Assembly (NCBI GenBank): GCA_022711465.1
Contig: JAKLEZ010000015.1
Coordinates: forward strand, 1-64,000
Length of the DNA: 64,000 nucleotides
Reading direction: 5' to 3'
From: Planctomycetota bacterium
GTDB lineage: Bacteria > Planctomycetota > Phycisphaerae > UBA1845 > PWPN01
Part shown: positions 1 through 6,968 of the stretch, one piece after another
How the letters are laid out: every line of letters begins with the position of its first letter
How positions within the stretch are numbered: the first letter of the stretch is position 1
The notes under the pieces: generated by a model
Told to the model about the DNA's origin: nothing
The model's database searches: none
Seen by the model: the letters and a program-made list of their open reading frames with translations, nothing else
Position numbers and translations under genes: made by a program

Positions 1-391
1 GCAGCAAGTCATCACCACCATCGCCATCGACAAAACCCCCTCTAGCGCTGCCGATAACCGCGGTTTCGTCGATGGCGATGCTGTCGATGAGCTCGAAACG
101 CTGCGTCGGCCGGCCACCGACGGCGTCGCCGCATAACAGGTCGTCACCGCCGAAAACGTCACCGAAAACCTCATTTTTCATAGCGCCACGGGGGGTTCTG
201 GTGTCATCGCCACCGACGCCAACCTCGGAACATGGAGGGTACCGGCCGTCGTCGACTTCGTCACGCAGCAAGTCATCACCACCATCGCCATCGACAAAAC
301 CCCCTCTAGCGCTGCCGATAACCGCGGTTTCGTCGATGGCGATGCTGTCGATGAGCTCGAAACGCTGCGTCGGCCGGCCACCGACGGCGTC
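1..391. repeat. 264-bp in-frame tandem repeat in the tail of the primase gene
   Basis: Bases 1-127 are identical by eye to bases 265-391, giving a period of 264 bp (exactly 88 codons). The outer copy is cut by the window edge. The repeated protein segment starts DAVGGRPTQRFELIDS and ends GFVDGDGGDDLL, so the end of the winged-helix-like domain itself is duplicated. The spacer ends in a related GGDDLL sequence, so smaller and older duplications may lie within the unit. Confidence 0.9.
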
Positions 392-2704
392 CGGTGCCGG
401 TCGAACCCAGTGACCCAGGCCAGCCTCCTGCAGCTGCTCAAGGGCTGCCCGGGCCCCGTCGGGAGAGCCGCGGTACCGCCATAGGCCGCGGGTTAACTCA
501 CGGACCGTCACGGCGCCTCCGTGGCTCGCAATCCACTCGACGAGCCGCCGTCGATCCCGGTCGACCTCTGACTCCGCCATGATTGCATAGACCCGTCGCG
601 CCTCGACGCCAAACCACCGGGACAGCTTGACGCCCGCCATGACGCTCACTTCGTCGACCAGCTCAGGGTGACAGCTGGGGTCCCCAGCGGCCCACCGGAT
701 GAAATGCACCACAAGCGCCAGCCTCGCGGCGTAACCTTCCAGCTTGGACCAGACCGCAGACAGGTCTCCGGTCAGGTCCGCGTGCTCGGCCGCGTGGGCG
801 TTGTAAAAGCTGACCCAAACCGCCTTGCCTGCGGGGGTCATCTTTACCAAGCGGGGCCTCGGCTCGCCCTCTTCGTCGGCGTCGGGCTGGAGCTCATAGA
901 GCCGCTCGAAGAGCCGCTCGAGCTGCGCTTCGGCGGCCTCGTCGATTTCTGCCTCAGTCCACCGCTTCGCCCGCCGCGGCGGGCAGCTCAAAAGTAGTCG
1001 CGCGGCCAGACCGTTCTCCCTGTGTTCCACCCCCAGCGCCCGTCGCAACGTCTCGGGTTGAATGCCGCCGGCAATACTCACCGCCGCTTGCGGTATATAA
1101 ATGGTTCGCGAATTGCCGCCCTTGCGGTCGACCACCACCGGGCGCCCGCCGAACATCTCGAGCCACTTCGCCGCGTCGCCCCCTTTCCCCTGTGCGTAGC
1201 GATCGAAGCCACCCAGCCAGCCAGCCAGCTCGTCGCGGGCCAATAGTAGGCCACGAGGCCGGTTCATCAGCAACGTCGCCAACGCCTCGATCGTGATATC
1301 GTCGCAGAAACAACGTTCCGCAGCTGGCTCCGCAGGTTTTCGCGGCGGGTCGGCGGCACTGGCGCCGCGCTTCCATTCCGCGAGCGCCCGTTCGTAGAAA
1401 GCGAGCTCGGTAGCATACGCCTCTATTGCAGCGGAGTGCCGCTGCATGTTTTTTTGTTGCCGCTTCCGGATTGGCCGCAACGCCAGCTCGAGCGCCGGAC
1501 TTTTCAGGGTGCCGGAGTCTCCCACGATGGCTGCCCATATGATGGCCGGCTCGGTCCAACCGCGCTTGAGCTGGATACGCCGGGTGTTGCCGATCGCCGC
1601 CGCCAGAGCAGATAGCAACGGCAACGCCACGAAGGATGAATCACAGCCGATCGCTTTCGAGCTACTTACCACGAAACCCCGCACGGGTTCAGGTAGCACG
1701 TCCACGGGGAGAGGTTCAAATCGCTCGACCAGGCGAGCCGGGCCAGCGGGAGTCGGGGGCGCGCTCTCCTGACGCGGCCGTGTCACCGACCCACTGTATG
1801 TCGAAACGACGTGTGGGCTCCGGGGCACGCCATTCGTCATCGCTGACCTTACCGCCGCGCGCAGCTCGCGATCGGCGAGAGGCGGTTGATTCCGTTCGTT
1901 CCAGAGGCACATCACCTTCGCAATCTGTGTCTCCGCAAGCCGGCAACCGCCATCCGTTGTGAACGCTGCCAGATGACCCGCCAAGTTAAACGCGGCAGAG
2001 TTTCGGGCCCCTTTGGCAACCGGGGTCGCACCGAGGGCGTATCGCTCGGCCGCAGCCAGGAGCGGGCTCAAATCGCCGAAGCGTCGCAGTATCGGCCGCG
2101 CAGCCTCCTCTTGTCGCCGGACGCAGTCATTCCGTTCGGTAAGTAGCTCCAGAAGCCACCTAGGCAGCGAAGCGGGCTCAATCTCCCCCGGCGCGTGCCC
2201 CGACAGCCACGAATACGCCCCACCGCTTACGTGAACCGACGGCGCGACGACGACATATCCCCCGTCGCCCCGCACGTCGATGCCAGGCTGAATATTCGCG
2301 CGGTTGCGGATGGGCTCGCCGGGATGCATAAAGAATAGATGCTGCCCTCCGCCGCCAGTCGCCGCCTCTACGGTCTCAGGCAGTTCGCCGTGGAGCCAGG
2401 TCAATTCGGTCAGCGATTTATCCCCGCCGTGCCGCGGGTCAATGTCCAGCACAACGAGCCCAGAGCCCGCGCCGGTCACCACACCAACGTTGGCTGCCGG
2501 CCACTTTCGCCACCACGACGCGATGATATCAGGGTCAACGCTCGCGTCCTTCAAACCGTGGGGGGTTCTAGGGTGCTTGCCCGGGGAAGCGCAGTCCTCG
2601 CGCCCACAGGTGCACGAACCCCCGAAAATGGCGTGAAGCGGAATGACAGGCCACCCCAACCCTGCGTAATAGCGGGCAGCGTCTGCGAGAGCAGTAGGCG
2701 TCAT
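1..2704 (-). CDS. Primase-polymerase (AEP fold) with DUF3987 helicase-like region, 3' end missing
   Basis: The frame is open from the ATG at 2704 to the left edge, so at least 901 codons are present and the stop is outside the window. Residues about 5-210 match the bifunctional primase/polymerase N-terminal domain. I can see the acidic pair VLDIDPRHGG, the GQH motif (GGGQHLFF) and the GIDVRGDGGYVV signature. Around residue 395 there is a Walker-A-like VGDSGTLKS followed by a DUF3987-type region, ending in a winged-helix-like GRPTQRFELI. Such proteins prime replication of plasmids and integrated elements. After that point the tail becomes Gly/Asp-rich and contains an exact repeat. The start overlaps the stop of the upstream HTH gene as ATGA, suggesting translational coupling. 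Confidence 0.85.
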   Translation of the reverse strand, partial: MTPTALADAARYYAGLGWPVIPLHAIFGGSCTCGREDCASPGKHPRTPHGLKDASVDPDIIASWWRKWPAANVGVVTGAGSGLVVLDIDPRHGGDKSLTELTWLHGELPETVEAATGGGGQHLFFMHPGEPIRNRANIQPGIDVRGDGGYVVVAPSVHVSGGAYSWLSGHAPGEIEPASLPRWLLELLTERNDCVRRQEEAARPILRRFGDLSPLLAAAERYALGATPVAKGARNSAAFNLAGHLAAFTTDGGCRLAETQIAKVMCLWNERNQPPLADRELRAAVRSAMTNGVPRSPHVVSTYSGSVTRPRQESAPPTPAGPARLVERFEPLPVDVLPEPVRGFVVSSSKAIGCDSSFVALPLLSALAAAIGNTRRIQLKRGWTEPAIIWAAIVGDSGTLKSPALELALRPIRKRQQKNMQRHSAAIEAYATELAFYERALAEWKRGASAADPPRKPAEPAAERCFCDDITIEALATLLMNRPRGLLLARDELAGWLGGFDRYAQGKGGDAAKWLEMFGGRPVVVDRKGGNSRTIYIPQAAVSIAGGIQPETLRRALGVEHRENGLAARLLLSCPPRRAKRWTEAEIDEAAEAQLERLFERLYELQPDADEEGEPRPRLVKMTPAGKAVWVSFYNAHAAEHADLTGDLSAVWSKLEGYAARLALVVHFIRWAAGDPSCHPELVDEVSVMAGVKLSRWFGVEARRVYAIMAESEVDRDRRRLVEWIASHGGAVTVRELTRGLWRYRGSPDGARAALEQLQEAGLGHWVRPAPDAVGGRPTQRFELIDSIAIDETAVIGSARGGFVDGDGGDDLLRDEVDDGRYPPCSEVGVGGDDTRTPRGAMKNEVFGDVFGGDDLLCGDAVGGRPTQRFELIDSIAIDETAVIGSARGGFVDGDGGDDLL

Positions 2705-2916
2705 GGCTGACTCCCCTGCGTGTTATCGCGAAGCCAGTCGGCTAAGGCAGCGACAGAATAAACCCGGCATCGGCCGATCCTGATCGACGGGATTTGCCCA
2801 CTGTTGGTGAGGCTCCAGAGGAGGCGAACCCCGATACCAAGGGCTCGCGCAGCCTCCCTGGGACGCAAGGCCAAGCGCGTTTGACTTGGACTGTTTTTTA
2901 TGGTACTTTTTTGCAT
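2701..2916 (-). CDS. Small helix-turn-helix (excisionase/AlpA-like) protein
   Basis: This 71-residue protein contains a MerR-type winged HTH (HTH_17 family) at about residues 17-65. Visible elements are LRPREAARALGIG, the turn, GQIPSIRIGRCRVYS and ALADWLRD. Such proteins act as excisionases or activators for integrated elements. A purine-rich ribosome site (GGAAGGGGA) precedes the ATG. The TGA overlaps the ATG of the primase gene, so the two are probably co-translated. DNA binding is inferred from the fold alone. Confidence 0.75.
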   Translation of the reverse strand: MQKSTIKNSPSQTRLALRPREAARALGIGVRLLWSLTNSGQIPSIRIGRCRVYSVAALADWLRDNTQGSQP

Positions 2917-2928
2917 CGCTATCCCCTT

Positions 2929-2966
2929 CCGCCGGTCACCGACGAGCGGTCGCCGGCGGTTTTTTT
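2929..2966 (+). terminator. GC-rich hairpin with a T run
   Basis: Arms at 2929-2941 and 2947-2959 pair with two mismatched positions around a short loop and are followed on the plus strand by seven T. It has the form of a Rho-independent terminator for plus-strand transcription, yet both flanking genes are on the minus strand. It could block antisense readthrough or be a processing hairpin between the two HTH genes. Confidence 0.35.
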
Positions 2967-3164
2967 CTAGCTGACTGGCCCTAAGAGATCACGATGCTTT
3001 GTTGTCGCGCCGACCGCTCGTCGAATCTCGGGCAACCGCTCCGCCCGCCACACGAGGGCATGCCCACGACGAGCGTCGGCCCGCACGCCACAACTCCGTA
3101 AGGCGCGCAGTAGCCGACTCCGGTTTAATCCGATACGAACACACAACTCGTTCAAAGTCAACAT
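2967..3164 (-). CDS. Small putative DNA-binding protein
   Basis: The protein has 65 residues and begins MLTLNELCVRIGLNRSRLLR, a helix-turn-helix-like opening. An AGGAGG ribosome site at 3175-3180 lies 10 bases before the ATG at 3164. That site falls inside the coding sequence of the longer possible start (3188), so the shorter start is preferred. It sits directly before the excisionase-like gene, separated by a hairpin. A regulatory role in the element is plausible, but I do not recognise a named family. Confidence 0.55.
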   Translation of the reverse strand: MLTLNELCVRIGLNRSRLLRALRSCGVRADARRGHALVWRAERLPEIRRAVGATTKHRDLLGPVS

Positions 3165-3376
3165 TCGAGAAAAACCTCCTCGGTTCACGTACTGTTCTCT
3201 CTGGGATAGTATGCTATATGGGGACGGGGGTGCGGCGTGTGCAGGGCAGCAGGCTGTGAGTTTTCGCCGTCGGACCAGGTTTGCCCGCCTGGCAGAGGAG
3301 GGGCGGGGCGCATTGAAGGCCCGAACCCTATAGCAGTAGTTAGTTGGTTACCATTCGCGCTCGGCGGTCGGTGGAA

Positions 3377-3781
3377 CTAGGCCCCGTCGGGGCTGAAGGT
3401 GTCGCCCACGACCAGGAACTCAATTGCCGATGGTGTGGGGGCCGGGGGTGCGGCGATTTCGACCGCGCCGGTCATCGCGGCAATGCCTCGCAGCGCTTTT
3501 ACCTCGGCCGACAGGTTGCCAGCCGCTCGACAACGCTGGAGGCAATCGCGGTACAGGTCGGGCAATTCCGTAGCCAGATCTCGGAGTTTTTCTATATTAC
3601 CTTCGGCCATTCGGCTACGTGTTCGTGCGAGAATGTTCTGGGCCACGCGTCGGGACATCCCGAAGTGCTCGCGAAGCGCCGTGTTGAGCTGGTATGCGGT
3701 CAGACCGGGCGACGACCGGATAAGCTCGGCCGCCCATTCAATCTTCGCTTCAGTCGATAAATGCGCGCCGGAGCTACTCAC
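3377..3781 (-). CDS. Hypothetical element protein, possible small-terminase-like HTH
   Basis: I place the start at the GTG at 3781, which overlaps the end of the upstream gene by eight bases; the protein then has 134 residues. The longer open frame upstream is only the shadow of the neighbouring gene. Residues about 5-50 (STEAKIEWAAELIRSS, then ALREHFGMSRRVAQNIL) look like a helix-turn-helix, and the remainder is helical up to an Ala/Pro linker. The tail is acidic and hydrophobic. The order of small genes recalls phage packaging or regulatory proteins, but there is no firm homology, and no large terminase subunit is visible. Confidence 0.5.
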   Translation of the reverse strand: MSSSGAHLSTEAKIEWAAELIRSSPGLTAYQLNTALREHFGMSRRVAQNILARTRSRMAEGNIEKLRDLATELPDLYRDCLQRCRAAGNLSAEVKALRGIAAMTGAVEIAAPPAPTPSAIEFLVVGDTFSPDGA

Positions 3782-4130
3782 GGCGTTGCTCCAGTTTCTC
3801 CGCTCGCCGCAGGCACGCTGCCCACCCCTCGCGTAGGTCGTCGACAAGCCCTTCGAGCTCGGCCCTGCCCGGCCATGCGCGATCGTGTTCGATAAGCTCA
3901 AGGGCTCGTAAGCCCAAGCTGCGGAAGGTCGCCGCAAGCTGCCTAAGCTCCCACGGCGCCAGTTTTTGCGGCACGCCGTGGTCGCTGGTGGCCACCGCCC
4001 GTAAGGCCGCGAGCCGCGAATCAAACGATTCGATGGGCCGCATCGCCCGCACAAAACGCCAGCCCCGCAGCCCGCGAGCCCGGAGCAATAACCGGACAGC
4101 GGCGGTTAACGTGTTAACGTGAAGGTCCAT
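3774..4130 (-). CDS. Hypothetical alpha-helical element protein
   Basis: The protein has 118 residues from the ATG at 4130 (MDLHVNTLTAAVRLLL). It is rich in Leu, Ala and Arg, appears wholly helical, has no membrane segment, and ends in a charged EKLEQRRE tail. The longer start at 4241 would run through a GC-rich inverted repeat and is not favoured. The first codons overlap two GTTAAC palindromes spaced 8 bp apart. I do not recognise a family. Confidence 0.5.
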   Translation of the reverse strand: MDLHVNTLTAAVRLLLRARGLRGWRFVRAMRPIESFDSRLAALRAVATSDHGVPQKLAPWELRQLAATFRSLGLRALELIEHDRAWPGRAELEGLVDDLREGWAACLRRAEKLEQRRE

Positions 4131-4197
4131 GTTTTGCACCGTTAATATATGGGGCAGGGCGGGCGGAGAATCGGACCCGCCCCGCCCGAGGTGGGCG

Positions 4198-4380
4198 TCA
4201 TGCCGCCTGATAGGGGTGCTCCTTCGCCCCCTCGCGAACAATGGGCCAGTCCCCGATTCTCCAGCCAGCCTCCTGGAGCCAGCGGCCGGCGTCGGCTATG
4301 CTCGTTTGGGTGTCATTGATCCAATCCGAGAAATCGTCCCAAACAGTCACAAACGCTTTCGCTTTCTCGTCTTCGGGCAT
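4198..4380 (-). CDS. Short acidic hypothetical protein
   Basis: The protein has 60 residues (MPEDEKAKAFVTVWDDFSDW...). An AGGAG ribosome site lies nine bases before the ATG. It is rich in Trp, Asp and Glu and has no obvious motif. It sits between the coiled-coil gene and the helical gene in the same orientation. Small acidic proteins of this kind are typical of accessory elements; no function can be assigned. Confidence 0.5.
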   Translation of the reverse strand: MPEDEKAKAFVTVWDDFSDWINDTQTSIADAGRWLQEAGWRIGDWPIVREGAKEHPYQAA

Positions 4381-4395
4381 GTTTTTTCTCCTATA

Positions 4396-4878
4396 TCAAT
4401 GGAACGCAGTCCACTTCCGGCCATCGCCACGTTTCAACTTTTTTTCTTTCTCGGCTAAGAATTTCTCCCAGGCCGCCTTGTTGCTGGCAAGGTCGGCATT
4501 CTTCCATTCCAGATCGTACGCCATATCCGTGGTCGCCTTCTGGATGTCCCAGCCGGCGGCCGTGGCCGGCCGATCCGTCGCCCGCTCCAGCCGCGCGCGC
4601 GCCGTGGTCAAGAGGAACGCGCCCCGCCCCTCAAGGTGGGCCTCGGCAATCGCAACGGCCCCAACGGCACCGCCCATCCGGGGGGTTCCGTCAGGTAGGA
4701 GCTCCGCTGATCGGGCCAGGCCCTCGGCCACCTCGACGGCCGCCGGGCCGTGAATCCCACGGGCCATGAAGGCTGCCGCGATCGCCGTTCCTGCCGCATG
4801 ACGCCGGCTCTCTTCAGCGAGCCGATCCCGCTCGGCGCGGGCGTTTGCGAGCTCGTTCTCCAGATCTAAATCGCCCAT
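4396..4878 (-). CDS. Hypothetical coiled-coil element protein
   Basis: From the ATG at 4878 the protein has 160 residues and begins with a charged heptad-like helix (residues about 3-30, ENELANARAERDRLAEES). A small-residue-rich middle and a Lys-rich C terminus (EKKLKRGDGRKW) follow. The ATG has a good AAGGATG ribosome site. A GTG at 5046 would add 56 low-complexity residues but lacks a ribosome site. The composition resembles phage scaffold or head-assembly proteins; that is only a compositional resemblance. Confidence 0.5.
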   Translation of the reverse strand: MGDLDLENELANARAERDRLAEESRRHAAGTAIAAAFMARGIHGPAAVEVAEGLARSAELLPDGTPRMGGAVGAVAIAEAHLEGRGAFLLTTARARLERATDRPATAAGWDIQKATTDMAYDLEWKNADLASNKAAWEKFLAEKEKKLKRGDGRKWTAFH

Positions 4879-5067
4879 TTTAACATCCTTATCACCGGCC
4901 AACCTAATCGCGCTACCCTGCCCGGCCGGGGGGCAGGGGGCGTCCGCATCACTCGGGGCGTCGACAGAAACCAAGAAGGACGGCACAGTGCCACCAAACC
5001 CCCCTCGTGTCGCTAGCGCCGGCGGGGGTTCTGGTGACGGTGACACTGGCGACTTGCCGTAAAACGT

Positions 5068-5361
5068 TCACTGCTGGCCCCTTCGATCCGCCTTGTTCGC
5101 CATCGCCAGAATCTCCCGCCGGGCGGCCTCAGGCAGTGACGCCCAGCCGTCAGCCAGGGCTTTCAGGTCATCGCACAGCTTCGGCGGGCCGCCATTCGCC
5201 GGAGGGCTGGATGGAGCATTTTCGGGGGCTGGTGCGCCGGATTCTGCGCCGCCCGTCTCAAGAAAGTGCGTTTTTGGGGCGTTTTTAGGGGGTGTTCGAT
5301 TCTGACATCCCCCAATACTAGCGGAAGGGCTTGAGCTCGACAACGCCGCAGGGGATCTCAT
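5068..5361 (-). CDS. Hypothetical protein, possibly the C-terminal remnant of a tyrosine recombinase
   Basis: The frame gives 97 residues from the ATG at 5361: a Ser/Pro/Asn-rich linker followed by a helix (LADGWASLPEAARREILAM). The frame stays open 57 bases further upstream (giving ITLYRLSDRG just before the ATG) until a stop at 5419-5421. Planctomycete tyrosine recombinases often end in a similar basic stretch, a low-complexity linker and a short helix, so this may be the tail of a truncated integrase. That is inference from composition; no catalytic Arg, His or Tyr is present. It could equally be an independent small gene. Confidence 0.4.
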   Translation of the reverse strand: MRSPAALSSSSPSASIGGCQNRTPPKNAPKTHFLETGGAESGAPAPENAPSSPPANGGPPKLCDDLKALADGWASLPEAARREILAMANKADRRGQQ

Positions 5362-5392
5362 CGTCCCCCGGTCTGAGAGCCGATAAAGCGTA

Positions 5393-6460
5393 ATGATGAT
5401 GCCCAGCCCTCCTCTCGATCAGCCCGCCCGCGGCAGATCCACCCGCCGACTATTCCTCCGCCAAGCGGGGGGCGCAGGCCTGGCCCTGCTGGCCGCTCAG
5501 CCGAGGGGGATCGGCCAGTCACTGCCAGCCGCGCAGCCGACCGGCACCTCACCCGCTCCGGTGGTCGATCCGCCCGCCACCACCCGGGCAACCACCAAGT
5601 CGTCCGGAGCGGTCAGCAAGTCGATCGTTGCCGACCTGATCAACCCGATGATCATCTCCCAGTACAAGATCCACGAACCTGCCCTGGCAGACATGATCCG
5701 GATAGGCGTCTGCCTGGCCACCGGCCAAGACTCCTCCGCCACCGCATGGCGGAGCCTGCTCCGCCCGGAAGACGTGGTCGGCATCAAGTTCGATGAGGTT
5801 GGCCAGGAGGAACTGGGAACGACCGAGGTGTTTGCCGGACAGTTGATCCAGTCTCTCGAAACCGCGGGCGTCGAGCGGAAGCGCATCGTCTTGATCGACG
5901 TGCCCAACCTGCTGGTAAAGAAGCTCGGCACCCAACCGCGTCGTTTCGGCTGGCGGACCGCCGAGACGCCGCTGGGCAACGACAAGGAACGACTGGCGGC
6001 GGTTCTCGACCAGGTCACCGCGATCGTCAACGTGCCCTTCCTGAAGACCCACAATCTCTGCGGAATCAGCGGGTGTCTGCTCAACGCCTCCATCCCCTTT
6101 GTTCGGAGGCAGACCCTCTACCTCCGCGACGGTGGGGCACCCCACATCGCGGACATCATCTCCCTTGCCGAGATCCTGCCCAAACTCCGCCTGCACATCG
6201 TTAATGGCTTGCGAGGTGTGTTCGACAAGGGCCCGGAAGCTCGCCCGGAAGGAATGTGGCCGCACACCGGAGTTCTCGTCAGCAAGGACCCCGTGGCGGC
6301 GGACCAGATGAGCGTCGACATCATCAACGAGCGCCGACTCCAGGCCAAACTCCGCCCAATCGGCGACTTCCTGGGTCGCGTCGCCCACATACGAGCCGCG
6401 GCCGAACGCGGTCTGGGCACCGATGACCAGGACTACATCACTCGCATTCGGCCGTCCTGA
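5393..6460 (+). CDS. Tat-exported DUF362 domain protein
   Basis: The protein has 355 residues. The N terminus carries a twin-arginine signal (STRRLFLRQ, about residues 16-24) followed by a hydrophobic stretch, so folded export, perhaps with a cofactor, is likely. The rest matches DUF362, a family often linked to iron-sulfur proteins and annotated as uncharacterised. Visible blocks include GIKFDEVGQEE, VNVPFLKTHNLCGISGCLLNASI and KDPVAADQMSVDII. Three ATG codons in a row occur at 5393, 5396 and 5399, so the exact start is uncertain. It is monocistronic, pointing away from the mobile element, and followed by a strong terminator at 6767. Confidence 0.8.
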   Translation: MMMPSPPLDQPARGRSTRRLFLRQAGGAGLALLAAQPRGIGQSLPAAQPTGTSPAPVVDPPATTRATTKSSGAVSKSIVADLINPMIISQYKIHEPALADMIRIGVCLATGQDSSATAWRSLLRPEDVVGIKFDEVGQEELGTTEVFAGQLIQSLETAGVERKRIVLIDVPNLLVKKLGTQPRRFGWRTAETPLGNDKERLAAVLDQVTAIVNVPFLKTHNLCGISGCLLNASIPFVRRQTLYLRDGGAPHIADIISLAEILPKLRLHIVNGLRGVFDKGPEARPEGMWPHTGVLVSKDPVAADQMSVDIINERRLQAKLRPIGDFLGRVAHIRAAAERGLGTDDQDYITRIRPS

Positions 6461-6968
6461 TCGTGCCCTCAGGAGCCTGTGATATCCCCCCTGCGGCGAA
6501 GTCCAACACCAGCGGAGGCACCGCTCCCACACGCCGCGGATCAAGGTGGGGGGCCCCGAGCCCCTCGCTCCGCCCGATAAGCGGCCGGAGCGTCCGATAG
6601 GACACTGCGACGACGAGAGCCAGGCCAACTACAACCCTGAACCTAAAGGCTCCCACCCAGGGATTCGATAGAGCCGTAGAGGCTGTAGGTCTTCCGCTCA
6701 GAGGAGCGGACAGCCTGGCTTGGAGGGTCCGGGTCACGGCGAGCCCGGATCCTCACTTAAACATGAGAAGGCCGACGCAAGCACACGGGGTGGGCGTCGG
6801 CCTTCTTCTTTGGCCTCGTGTCTCCGTTCTCCTTCCCCGGGTGAACGACCAGCCGAAAAACAGTTCACACGCTGCCGGGCCGCAGCCCAACGGGACGGGC
6901 CAGCCACGTCGTCCGTCGACGACTTGGCCGGCCCGTTCGAATCGTGTCGCACAAATTCTTTCCAGAAG
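6461..6968. other. Intergenic region between convergent genes
   Basis: It contains no convincing gene. It holds the terminator at 6767-6811 and a second long imperfect inverted repeat at about 6893-6938 (two mismatches in a 17-bp stem) without a T tract. A TTCGAATC stretch near 6944 recalls a tRNA T-loop, but no tRNA can be folded around it. Confidence 0.6.
6767..6811 (+). terminator. Rho-independent terminator
   Basis: A perfect 12-bp stem (6767-6778 with 6794-6805) closes a 15-base loop and is followed by TTCTTT on the plus strand. It lies between the converging DUF362 and BY-kinase genes and most clearly terminates plus-strand transcription from the DUF362 gene. Confidence 0.8.

Larger units (their letters stand above)
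1..5361. mobile_element. Right-hand part of a putative integrated element (prophage satellite or integrative element)
   Basis: Eight genes all read leftwards, most with short gaps or 4-8 base overlaps. They run from short unknown proteins through two small helix-turn-helix proteins to a large primase-polymerase/DUF3987 protein. This order (excisionase-like HTH directly overlapping a primase) is common in satellite-type and integrative elements; that is family knowledge. I see no complete integrase, capsid, terminase large subunit or att repeat, and the left part lies outside the window. The right border is placed by the switch to the oppositely oriented DUF362 gene at 5393. The element type is inference. 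Confidence 0.5.

Noticed and set aside
1705-1725. GGTTCAAATC resembling a tRNA T-loop
   Set aside because: It lies inside the primase reading frame and lacks any cloverleaf.
6930-6960. tRNA-like TTCGAATC in the intergenic region after the BY-kinase gene
   Set aside because: The flanking bases do not form a T-stem, and no acceptor or anticodon arm can be folded around it.
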